From Saccoglossus kowalevskii (Eukaryota > Hemichordata > Enteropneusta > Harrimaniidae), in NCBI RefSeq assembly GCF_000003605.2, contig NW_003154739.1, positions 299,105 to 311,278 on the forward strand: a stretch of DNA of 12,174 nucleotides, given 5' to 3'. How positions within the stretch are numbered: position 1 is the first letter of the stretch; each line of letters starts with the position of its first letter. A program made the position numbers and the translations under genes. Under the pieces are notes generated by a model that saw only the letters and a program-made list of their open reading frames with translations, was not told the DNA's origin and made no database searches. Shown here in pieces: positions 1-8,761 of the stretch.

Positions 1-274
1 TTACCAATTATTGTCAGCATTGACAACTGCCAATGAATGTATTGGATGTTATACATTACTTACCAACCATTGTCAGCATTGGGAACTACCTATGAATGTG
101 TTGGATGTTATGCATTACTTACCAACTATTGTCAGTATTGATAACTGCCTTTGAATGTGTTGGATGTTATACATTACTTACCAACCATTGTCAGTATTGA
201 TAACTGCCTTTGAATGTGTTGGATGTTATACATTACTTACCAACCATTGTCAGTATTGAGAACTGCCAATGAAT

Positions 275-619
275 GTGTTGGATGTTATACATTACTTACC
301 AACTATTGTCAGTATTGAGAACTGCCTATGAATGTGTTGGATGTTATACATTACTTTCCAATCATTGTCAGTATTGAGAACTGTCTGTGAATGTGTTGGA
401 TGGTATACATTACTTACCAATTATTGTCAGTATTGAGAACTGCCAATGAAAGTGTTGGATGTTATACATTACTTACCAACTATTGTCAGTATTGAGAACT
501 GCCTATGAATGTGTTGGATGTTATACATTACTTTCCAATCATTGTCAGTATTGAGAACTGTCTGTGAATGTGTTGGATGGTATACATTACTTACCAATTA
601 TTGTCAGTATTGAGAACTG
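275..619. repeat. Trimeric (177-bp) segmental duplication inside the satellite
   Basis: Positions 275-442 and 452-619 are identical over 168 bases at a lag of 177 bp, which is three units. The shared block includes a distinctive variant unit starting TTTCCAATCATTG and containing AACTGTCTGTGAATG (units 7 and 10). Identity stops at 274/451 on the left and 443/620 on the right, which marks the copied segment. This looks like a recent unequal exchange or slippage event. Confidence 0.85.
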
Positions 620-667
620 TCTGTGAATGTGGTGGATGTTATACATTACTTACTAACCATTGTCAGC

Positions 668-1298
668 ATTGAGAACTGCCTATGAATGTGTTGGATGTTA
701 TACATTACTTACCAACCATTGTCAGCATTGAGAACTGCCTATGAATGTGTTGGATGTTATACATTATTTACCAACCATTGTCAGTATTGAGAACTGCCTA
801 TGAATGTGTTGGATGTTATACATTACTTACCAACCATTGTCAGCATTGAGAACTGCCTATGAATGTGTTGGATGTTATACATTATTTACCAACCATTGTC
901 AGTATTGAGAACTGCCTATGAATGTGTTGGATGTTATACATTACTTACCAACCATTGTCAGCATTGAGAACTGCCTATGAATGTGTTGGATGTTATACAT
1001 TACTTACCAACCATTGTCAGTATTGAGAACTGCCTATGAATGTGTTGGATGTTATACATTACTTACTAACCATTGTCAGCAATGAGAACTGCCTATGAAT
1101 GTGTTTTATGGTATACATTACTTACCAACCATTGTCAGTATTGAGAACTGCCTATGAATGTGTTGGATGTTATGCATTACTTACCAACCATTGTCAGCAT
1201 TGAGAAGTGCCTATGAATGTGTTGGATGTTATACATTACTTACTAACCATTGTCAGTATTGAGAACTGCCTATGAATGTGTTGGATGTTATGCATTAC
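668..1298. repeat. Dimeric (118-bp) higher-order pattern inside the 59-bp satellite
   Basis: From unit 13 (709) to unit 22 (1298) the base at unit position 18 alternates strictly C, T, C, T (CAGCATT / CAGTATT). Units 13-14 are identical to units 15-16. At a lag of 118 bp the sequence is identical over about 217 bases (668-884 against 786-1002). This is the pattern expected when the amplifying unit was a dimer instead of the monomer. Unit 23 breaks the alternation. Confidence 0.85.
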
Positions 1299-1534
1299 TT
1301 ACCAACCATCGTCAGTATTGAGAACTGCCTATGAATGTGTTGGATGTTATACATTACTTACCAATTATTGTTAGCATTGATAACTGCCTATGAATGCGTT
1401 GGATGGTATACATTACTTACCCACCATTGTCAGCATTGATAACTGCCTTTGAATGTGTTGGATGTTATACATTACTTACCAACCATTGTTAGCATTGAGA
1501 ACTGCCTATGAATGTGTTGGATGTTATACATTAT

Positions 1535-2612
1535 TGTGTATGAGAATTGGTTTGTTTTTGTTGTTAATTTTCAATACACATCTTACTGTAGTGAAGTTCT
1601 ATCCATATTTCTTGTTATATAACTCAGTGGTTCTTTTTGTTAGCTCTCATAAATCCATTCCAGTATGTACCAAGAGGTGATGTAAATGCCTATCAAAACA
1701 GTACACTCGCTCAACTGAACATTGTACACACATTAATATGTATAGCAACATAAACCAGTAATTGCAGTTGTTGTATTGAATCATTACAATAATACTTACA
1801 TTGACCATATGAATACATTCTTTAATTTACATTAGTGTATACACACATTATAGATTAAAACCAGTAAATGGAATTCATCCATTTCATTACAAGGATAATT
1901 GTATCATGAAACCATGCTGGAAGTGGACAGGTAATGGAAAGTACTTTTAATGGTGTGTAATTAAATGCCTACTACAAAACGAAGGGCACTTTTGTTAAAC
2001 TTTTCAAAAAATAAATACATGTCAATGAGTGATTTAAATAGAAAAATCACAAATGAAAGAAATGTTTCATATTGATAACAGATACAGATAACCTCCAGAA
2101 ACTCAGAAGAGGCAATAGTTATCGTGCTGATACCTCATGCTCACAATCCATTTGTGTTCCCTTTGACAGAAGTTCTGTATTATTAAGCAGCACTTGTAAT
2201 GTGTAGTCATTATCTCAGGGAATAACTGCTAAATGAGGGAGTTCTTGAACTCTTCGTAGAATTCACCCGGACATCTGCAATGATTTATGTGAGAGCGCAA
2301 CTTTTTCCTAAATTTTAAAAGAGCATTCGCCCAGGACTGAAACCCAATTTTCTTTAGATCAGTCAGACTGACCGAGCTAAGAAAGTGGTTGGTGAAGGAA
2401 TGCGGTTATTAACTGTGGCTTGTTGGGGAGCATAGACTGATTTTTGAATTTCGATCCGACATTTTCATTTGTATTGTTTTGCTTCACTGTGAATTTGAGT
2501 GACGTATGTTAAGTGCATCCGAGCAATATGTAAATTGTCCCAAAATAATCCCAGAACACATGAGTACTCTATATGCAAATGTAGTTAAATATGGATATAC
2601 TCGTCTGTCCTT
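1535..2612. other. 3' flank of the fucosyltransferase-like gene, no confident gene
   Basis: This stretch separates the satellite from the stop codon of the minus-strand gene and must hold its 3' UTR. On the minus strand I see no canonical AATAAA. The nearest variants are CATAAA at 2289-2284 and ATTAAA at 1951-1946 and 1826-1821, so the polyadenylation site is undetermined. A 58-codon minus-strand open frame at 2229-2405 is discussed in the findings. Nothing else here looks coding. Confidence 0.5.
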
Positions 2613-2761
2613 TCACATGCGTTTTCTCAGTGTAACACCATCTGTTTGCTCATCTATGAATTTACGCAAGTCTATTGTTTGCAAGGCGGGTTGCAAAAAA
2701 CGAGCTCTGTTTACCATTCTTGAAAACGACGAAGAACCAGAATATAAGAACACCGATGATC
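2613..2761 (-). CDS. Exon 5: C-terminal O-FucT motif and stop (residues 386-434)
   Basis: The first bases GA complete C+GA = R386, giving EICSRSSVFLYSGSSSFSRM. This is the counterpart of the family segment in which a serine-rich loop follows a short strand and is followed by a basic helix (VNRAR, 402-406), compare SSFTAFVKRER in POFUT1. The protein ends RKRM at TGA 2615-2613. There is no KDEL-like or RDEF-like ER retrieval tail. The split codon and phase agree exactly with the exon 4 donor. An 89-codon plus-strand frame (2506-2775) overlaps this exon and is its antisense shadow. Confidence 0.83.
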
Positions 2762-5700
2762 CTATAATGTATTAAGTGAGAAAAATGTTAATATATTCAC
2801 TACAAGATATTTTTTTTAAACAGTGACAATTCTAGACATTGGTTGTTGTAACCTGGTCTATTTTTTGTATTTCAAATGCGATGTATTCCCGTGTATATTT
2901 GTATTGCTACAGAAACCAAACCTATGTTTTTTATTCGTATTCATTATATTGTTTCCACCTGTTTCGACACCTGACCTCATATACTGCTATACTGCTATGC
3001 GATTTCATTTCTACCCCAGATGTCACATATAGGAAGTGTGTATTTATATCCCGCCCAATAGTATTTTTTCAAATAATATATCAATCTACCAATATTTTCG
3101 CAATTACTCTATTTACTGCTACACTTATTTATTCCTTATTTTGAATCACGCAAGGTTCGTTATGAGTGGTGTCTGCATGTTCAGTTGAACAATCATAAAA
3201 GTAAATCTGACTTTGGCCATGCATTTACTATATATTGTAAGATTGTAAACATGAAGTGAATTGACGCAGAATGACTTACGACTACAGATTTCTTGCTCCA
3301 AAAGTGCAACATGGTAGTTATCTAATCTTATCTCATCTCGGATTTTCACTGGATACGATAGGCGTGTTATATTCTCTCTTGTAACAAGGTTGACAACATT
3401 TGCATCATTCAACCTTTCTATAATTTCCTGTATAGGAATAAGTATGCAATTTAATTGGAAACTACTTATTCAATAATAAGAGATAACACTCGATATCAAT
3501 GGATATTTCTTTGTGTCATTGTTTTGCGACACGAAAGCAATATACTCACTACGCTAAATGGAGGAAATGCTACATATACACATTGTAGGTTTCTTTGATT
3601 CATAAATTGTTTAACATGTTCGGCCACTACAGAAGCTGTTTTGCTTATAGCCATTCTCTTGTAACATTGTATGTGTCTGTGCGCACATCTGAAAGATAAG
3701 TATACGATATGTGTGTGAATTTTAAAAGACATGGGATTTTTACAAGATGATCAATGGCGAAGTGGAAATAATATAATCAACATTTAGATCAATAAAGAAA
3801 AGTTAAATCACAAAACAACTACACAAATACATAACAAATTATACATCACAAAACATTGTCAAATCATTGAAAGAAAAACACAATGATATTGATGTCATCT
3901 GGGATTATCTGTTGAACTCTTGAATGTTAAGGCTCAACCTTTTAGTTTAATAATTTGGACAAAATAACCATGCTCCTTCAACTCTGTACTAAAGATGTGT
4001 AAAATTGATGACGGTGAAATTAAAACCATCTCCTGTGTCGCACAGTCTGGTACAAAGCAGGCCCTTACAGCCAAATTCAAGGCGCGGATCTAAGTATAAA
4101 GCAAAACAATAATAATGTGTGTCCGGACATATATCCGAATTGCGTGGTTACCATGCAATAAATTAACATGTGTGTGAGTGAGTAACCCTTGATTCAAAAT
4201 GCCATACGGCCAGGAAGTGCTGTAACATGTATATACTTCATGCCATACAGCACGGGAGCGGCTCTTGGTTCAAAAAGATAAATCATCATAGCATGGTTAT
4301 CACTCGCAAGATGTTGTGCTGCTGCTAAATAAAATGCAGATTTGTTTGTATAAATAATGACTGGCATAAACAAGAATTTTACAACACGGTTTCAAGTTAT
4401 ACAGTCCGGAAGTTGTGCAATATGTATAGACCTGAAACCATACAGCCAAGAAGTGGTGCAACATGTAAAGACCTCATGCCATACAGCCAGAAAGTGGTGC
4501 AACAGGTATAGACCTGAAACCATACAGCCAAGAAGTGGTGCAACTTGTAAAGACCTCATGCCATACAGCCAGGAAGTGGTGCAACATGTATAGACCTAAA
4601 ACCATACAGCCAAGTAGTGGTGCAACTTGTAAAGACCTCATGCCATAAAGCCAGGAAGTGGTGCAACATGTATAGACCTAAAACCATACAGCGCGAAAGT
4701 GGTGCAACATGTATAGACCTCAGGCCATACAGCAAGGAATCACTGGAAATCCACGGCTTTTATAATCTGGAAGTGGTGTGCGAGCAACTCTGCATACATA
4801 CAAACATGTATGTGGAATTGTGTACCCCTCATGGTTTCGTGAGAGTGCCGGGAGATTGCTGTTGTAAAACAAATGAACAATTACCGATTGTGCTGTAATT
4901 GGTATGTACTCACTGTTCACCTGTCTTGTTCCTCCAGTGCATTGCTAAATATGGACCACCATCACATATTCTTTCCGAGATTACGTCTGCTAAACGGACG
5001 ATTTCTTTGGTTCTCAATAAATGTAAATCTATTTCATTCTCAAGCTTTTTTGGTACCGATACTTTGCAAAACCTGCCCGGCGCAAACAGCGCCAGACACT
5101 CGTTCCCATCAGAGACATTTAGAAAAGCTTCCCCATTCGCTTGTATTATTGAATGTTTCTGAATCTTTGGGAGATGTATATCATATGATGAAACAAACCT
5201 GTTTCGTATGGTCGTGTACGTTTCTCTCAACTTTCCAGACAATTCACACCCACCAGTAAATATAACTTTGTCAACTCTTTGATTACACATTTCTCGAAAC
5301 TTGTCAACACTGATCAAGTCCACAATTTCTCTTATTTTATCTTCTTGAAATGTTTCATTGAGGAATTGTATACCTTCATAAGATTTACCCGCTGTCCAAT
5401 GGTTAAAGAAAAACATTTCTACGAGAGTTAGGTTTTCTTGAATCGCGTATTTCATTGCTCCTCTGAAGGCTTGGTATTGACAATTTGGTCCATTATCATC
5501 AATATACACCGGAATAATGTACCTCTGCTGAGTAACAATAACTGATTTCTGAAACATCACAAGTAAAACAAAAACTGTCGTAAAATAAATAAAATAACAA
5601 TATTGTCGTTGAGTAAAATTTGAGAATGTTGTCTATAAGCGCATATCGCTGTGATAACGATATAATAACACGTGTGATGGTTTCTGACGTCATAACATCC

Positions 5701-6275
5701 AGGGCATGGACATGGCAGCAGACAGCAGCAGTTGATCTAATGTTTCATTATAGCCATGAAACAGCTCGTTTCCGTTGTGCCAGTTCTTTCATTTACCACC
5801 CAAAGGCATTATATAAAAAATACCATCATCTAGTGGTTGCTATTTGTCGAAGTAATTGGGCGAAAACTGTATAATATTATATGGATTGATACAAATATAC
5901 CACACCAGTAATTAATTAAAAAAATAATATGACCATGGTTTCTAGAAAAGGTCATACCATCTTTACAATATGAATGGAAGAAATAGTATACCAAAAGTGT
6001 AAGTAAATATAACCAAAAATCTATATTGATTTAAATTGTACCTGAGCCATTTTGTTCCCTGTTTCAATTAGTTCCGATGTTGTTTTGACAATGTCTTTCC
6101 CGACAGTCACTTCACGTCGTGTTGATTCGTTGTCAAATTCCATCAATACAGTTTCAAATGTGTCTGGAGTTGCTTTGTGAACAACCATGTTTTTGCACAT
6201 GGTAAAATATTGTCTCTGTGAAAAGAATGCCGCCACAAGTAAAGCTCCAAAGACCATGAACATACATTTTCGCAT
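2613..6275 (-). CDS. O-fucosyltransferase-like type II membrane protein, five exons, 434 aa
   Basis: Exons on the minus strand are 6275-6042, 5548-4914, 3688-3550, 3427-3280 and 2761-2613. The lengths 234, 635, 139, 148 and 149 sum to 1305 nt, or 434 codons plus TGA. All introns are GT-AG, and the phases (0, 2, 0, 1) match at every junction. Residues 1-3 are basic and residues 4-18 form a short hydrophobic anchor, followed by a stem to about 85. The catalytic-type region has a strand plus loop with GPN at 98-100, FNHW at 126-129, HWR at 282-284 followed by NKTGEQC, VYVA at 327-330, EQEICSR at 380-386 and SGSSSFS at 393-399. This order matches the O-FucT family (POFUT1-like, GT65), which transfers fucose from GDP-fucose to Ser/Thr of secreted proteins. 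There are six N-glycosylation sequons (N49, N117, N142, N222, N285, N355). Location is probably ER or Golgi lumen and the substrate is unknown. The family call is motif recognition, and assignment to a POFUT1 orthologue is not supported. Confidence 0.8.
2762..3279 (-). other. Intron 4 (518 bp)
   Basis: The donor is GTAAGT at 3279. The acceptor is a pyrimidine-rich tract ending CTTAATACATTATAG at 2762. The sequence is AT-rich with no feature of its own. Plus-strand open frames at 2823-3032 and 2839-3144 are low-complexity shadows. The third intron (3428-3549, 122 bp) likewise holds nothing visible. Confidence 0.75.
3280..3427 (-). CDS. Exon 4 (residues 337-386, first base of codon 386)
   Basis: The acceptor CTTATTCCTATACAG ends at 3428. 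The in-phase reading begins EIIERLNDANVVNL and continues with RENITRL (sequon N355) to DNYHVALLEQEICS. The run LLEQEICS(R) is a strong O-FucT family signature just before the final active-site segment. The donor GTAAGT begins at 3279 and leaves a single C (phase 1). The three GT dinucleotides near the end are all in the same phase, and GTAAGT is by far the best. Confidence 0.85.
3550..3688 (-). CDS. Exon 3 (residues 290-336)
   Basis: The acceptor TATCTTTCAG at 3689 is followed by A (completing Q290) and then C291. The exon encodes CAHRHIQCYKRMAISKTASV, which continues with an amphipathic helix. It then reaches the strand LQCVYVAFPPFSV (324-336), the counterpart of the VFVATD strand in POFUT1. 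The donor GTGAGTAT begins at 3549, phase 0. In place of the family T-D after VYVA this protein has F-P, a visible departure. Confidence 0.85.
3689..4913 (-). other. Intron 2 (1225 bp), hosts the 41-bp minisatellite
   Basis: The donor is GTGAGT at 4913. The acceptor is TATCTTTCAG ending at 3689. The split codon CA+A restores glutamine, and the joined peptide reads GEQCAHRH, so a cysteine follows the HWRNKTGEQ stretch as expected for this family. The part from 3689 to about 4200 holds no recognisable feature. The minisatellite fills much of 4201-4780. Plus-strand open frames at 4357-4593 and 4617-4898 are products of the repeat. Confidence 0.8.
4201..4780. repeat. 41-bp minisatellite with 82-bp dimeric pattern (intronic)
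   Basis: The regular core has unit starts at 4402, 4443, 4484, 4525, 4566, 4607, 4648, 4689 and 4730, all exactly 41 bp apart. A typical unit begins CAGCCAAGAAGTGGTGCAAC. Two outlying diverged units start at 4207 and 4248. About 150 bp of decayed or unrelated sequence then intervenes, and a shortened degenerate unit trails to about 4780. Alternate units end GTATAGACCTGAAACCATA-like or GTAAAGACCTCATGCCATA-like, so the homogenised unit is an 82-bp dimer. Because 41 is not a multiple of 3, the frame shifts from unit to unit, and the repeat-derived open frames have no coding meaning. Confidence 0.93.
4914..5548 (-). CDS. Exon 2: N-terminal half of O-FucT-like domain (residues 79-289)
   Basis: This 635-bp uninterrupted exon encodes most of the fold. 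It opens with a beta strand and the loop VYIDDNGPNCQYQAF (residues 92-106). That loop corresponds to the glycine/asparagine loop that in POFUT1 reads GRFGNQ and contacts GDP-fucose. FNHW follows at 126-129 and NETF at 142-145. A central part with cysteines at 166, 179, 229, 239 and 273 comes next. The exon ends in YLAMHWRNKTGE (278-289), where HWR is the HxR motif of the family. The strong donor GTGAGT begins at 4913 and leaves CA of a split glutamine codon (phase 2). Confidence 0.88.
5549..6041 (-). other. Intron 1 (493 bp)
   Basis: The donor is GTACAA at 6041. The acceptor is a clear pyrimidine-rich TTTTACTTGTGATGTTTCAG ending at 5549. The intron contains a perfect 8-bp hairpin (arms 5741-5748 and 5756-5763) and a TGACGTCA palindrome near 5686. 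I see no coding exon in it. The open frame at 5620-5874 on the plus strand has no supporting feature. Confidence 0.7.
6042..6275 (-). CDS. Exon 1: signal anchor and stem (residues 1-78)
   Basis: The ATG at 6275 has A at -3 and an in-frame TGA 18 bases upstream, so this is the natural start unless an unseen 5' exon splices in. The first residues (MRKCMFMVFGALLVAAFF) are a short positively charged start plus hydrophobic segment, typical of a type II Golgi/ER anchor. The rest is polar stem with one sequon (N49-E-S). The exon ends in CAG and is followed by GTACAA at 6041, phase 0. The donor is acceptable but not the strongest of the set. Confidence 0.75.
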
Positions 6276-8761
6276 TCTGATTTGTTTTCATTATATAAAG
6301 AGTTGCCCCCGAGCTGTTTAACATATGTCGCTTGTTACAGAATGCCAATTTAATTAAAATAATATATTTGGCGATATAATTACACTTACATCCGCAGTTT
6401 AAGCCTAGAATGGTCTTTACACTGTAAGTACACATAATTAATTAATATAGCTATGTAACATGTTGCTGTCCCTTTTCACGCAATAAATATAATATCAGAA
6501 TTATCAGCTGTCGCACGCATTATACTAAGAAAAATTAACCACGGTGGTCCACCGGGTTCTGATGTTCCATTATAATGTATATGCGAAGCGAAAAATACAT
6601 GATGTGCCAAAGGTGCACATCTGCAATGTTATGTCGTTAAAAATTAGTAGTAGTAACATGGTGAGCTGATCACAGATCAAATCATGATATGACAGAGAAA
6701 ATACTGATCACCACGCAAGTATTGTCATGTATATAATGCAGGACCATGTAGTGCAAACATCATATTCAACATCAGAAAAATGTATATTATAATTATAAAC
6801 AACTGACATATATTACCTATCCATTCACCCTCATATAACAATAAACATGAATAAACTATTCTAGTTTTGCTCATCTAATCATTTGGAGGTGAAATATGGC
6901 AGTCATTTACTTATGCAAATTAAACAATTTATTTTCAACCTTAGGCGTCATGTATCCCCTCATAATATATACAATTTGTTTTTATTTTAGCATCATAAAT
7001 CACAAGACATGCAAGGCCAGATTTTCTAAAAAACATAGTTATTTTCAAGTGTCTGGCCAGAAACTAACGAGGGAGTCTCAAAGGGGAGAAGTTTAAATTA
7101 AGTAGAACAAATTACTTATGGGTGGTACCAACTGAATCATTTCTTTCTGCACAATATCATGAACTGACTCTTTTTAACATGATTATTCAAATAAACCCAT
7201 TAATAGTGTCAACAAGAGCACATGTTAAGAATGTTATGGTTCCAAATTAATAACAGCTTGTGAAATACATTCTAATTGTGCATTATTTGAATAGTAATTG
7301 GAATAGATATACATTCTAGTTGTGCATTATTTGAATGTTGATTTAACATAATAGACGTCTTTTACAAAATACTTAAAATCACACTATAATCATGATTAAA
7401 CTTTTCTATGTATATTACATATTCTGAAGTATGTACTAATAAGAATAATATCTGTACACTATTTTGATAGCATGTAAGTTTCAAGTTTTGTAAATCTGTT
7501 CCATTTCCCTATTACTTTCTAAATAATCAGCTCTTACTAACTGTTCTATCATGAGAAAATCAATCATTTTGGAAGGTGGTTCAGGTTGGTTTGTGGAATT
7601 TCTGACACCATAAAGTATCTGGTTCGTAAGAATGGAATAGAAGAATCAGTATGTGATATAATATCGACTAGACCAGCTCTTGGAATCTTGGAATGATAGG
7701 TTGTGATATTGGTGTTGATGTTTGTTTAGATAGTGATGTTTTCATGCTAGTTTCATGCATGTGTCTATTATTTTATTTGCGCTTCATATAAACACGAGAG
7801 GTATTATTGTATATACTGCAGTAAATAACAATAATAATACAATAATTGAATCGGCTCAACCACATAAGGTAACATGTTATACTTGGTACTGTACTTGTTG
7901 CACATAATATTCAATATTCATACAATTAACTCAAAGACAGTTGGACTACAACTGATGTCAAATCACAAACAAATATGACAAGGAATCAAAAAATACAATG
8001 TCTTCCAGTTGAAAGGTCGAAACCAAAAAGTACCTCTCCATCACGTCTGAACGCGCTAACATTGCTATACAATGGCCCTTAAACTTTCTTCTTCTTCCTG
8101 TCAAGGCTTCCTTGTTAATATTCTGCTAGATTTCTACAGTATAACACCATATGTTCCATATGAACATGGTTGTACCAAATTTTAGCGTATATTAAAGTAC
8201 AGATTTCCACACACATTCTTACCAAACTCTCCACCATTACCCACATATATAGGCGCTACACTTGCAAACATTGAACAATTACTGCACCAAGACAACACTT
8301 AATGACGTATATCATAATGTATGGTAATAACCAAATTTGAATATTCATAAACTATTTTCCAGGGTCAAAATCACCCTTTACATAAAACAACTGTAGTATA
8401 TTGAAAAGTGTTTTGTTTCATAATTCTTAAAGAATAAGTGAAAACAGTGCCAATTACGTCACTGTGCAACCATGATACAAATATTCCGATTATTCAGGTC
8501 AGGTTTGTTTGTAAAACTTTACATGGTAAATATCTAGAACAATAGTCGTAGCATATATAAAATGTTATTTAGTTGATTGTTTGTCTGTCAAGGGAGCAAT
8601 CAAAGGTTGTATTTATTGTGATTTCGACCTGAAGAAGGTATAATAGATTTGATCTGAACTCAAGTGTGATAAATATCATGGGTGTATCTAAACAATTTAC
8701 AATAATATCTTATTCAAACAAATTTATTCAGAGAAACCCCTCATGTGTGTAACAACTCCAG
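6276..8761. other. 5' flank of the gene, AT-rich, no confident gene
   Basis: This is about 2.5 kb upstream of the start codon. It must contain the promoter and possibly a 5' UTR exon, but no promoter can be placed. A TATATAA at 6298-6292 lies only about 17 bases before the ATG, too close to act as a TATA box for this start. Other items are a 7-bp hairpin near 6600-6621 and a 28-bp duplicated segment at 7265-7336. A 51-codon open frame at 7541-7696 on the plus strand lacks an ATG and clear splice sites. No RNA gene is seen. Confidence 0.5.
7265..7336 (+). repeat. Short direct duplication, 28 bp at 44-bp spacing
   Basis: Positions 7265-7292 and 7309-7336 share a 28-base block beginning ATACATTCTA and ending CATTATTTGAAT, with a single A/G difference. 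The block is separated by 16 bases. This is a local duplication and no function is apparent. Confidence 0.85.

Larger units (their letters stand above)
1..1534. repeat. 59-bp tandem satellite, 26 copies
   Basis: The array is 26 consecutive units of exactly 59 bp (starts at 1, 60, 119 ... 1476) with no insertion or deletion in any unit. A typical unit opens with TTACCAACCATTGTCAG and carries AACTGCCTATGAATGTG in the middle. Units differ only by substitutions. The most frequent are C/T at unit position 18, AACC/AATT/AACT near position 8, and T/G at position 49. The array starts at the first base of the window, so it continues to the left. It ends abruptly at about 1534. Each forward frame meets a stop within one or two units, so it does not encode a repeat protein. 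The 75-codon open frame at 1453-1680 is chance read-through from the last units. Confidence 0.98.

Noticed and set aside
1-1534. CRISPR-like array
   Set aside because: The units are contiguous near-identical 59-mers with no unique spacers, in a eukaryotic context with intron-containing genes. It is a satellite.
1453-1680. 75-codon frame leaving the satellite
   Set aside because: It starts inside repeat units and continues into AT-rich sequence. The repeat has stops in every frame within one or two units, and there is no sign of selection on a protein.
2341-2460. Possible tRNA-derived SINE head (TGACCGAGCTAAG and TTTCGATCCGAC resembling A and B boxes)
   Set aside because: The two boxes are about 80 bp apart and match poorly, and no cloverleaf, poly-A tail or target duplication was found.
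2506-2775. 89-codon plus-strand frame ending in an acidic tail (ENDEEPEYKNTDDPIMY) with an acceptor-like TTTTCTCAG at 2622-2630
   Set aside because: It is antisense to exon 5 of the fucosyltransferase-like gene. Exon 5 fits phase, the split codon and the family motif, which fully explains the coding-like composition.
4357-4898. Two repetitive plus-strand frames (4357-4593 and 4617-4898)
   Set aside because: They are translations of the 41-bp minisatellite inside intron 2. The frame rotates every unit and they lie on the strand opposite to the gene.
6292-6298. TATATAA box upstream of the start codon (minus strand)
   Set aside because: It is about 17 bases before the ATG, so transcription starting some 30 bases downstream would miss the start codon. 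It is more likely a chance AT-rich match.
8015-8626. Inverted match AGGTCGAAAC / GATTTCGACCT about 600 bp apart
   Set aside because: Only about 8 bases match exactly, with no flank duplication. It is not enough to call element ends.
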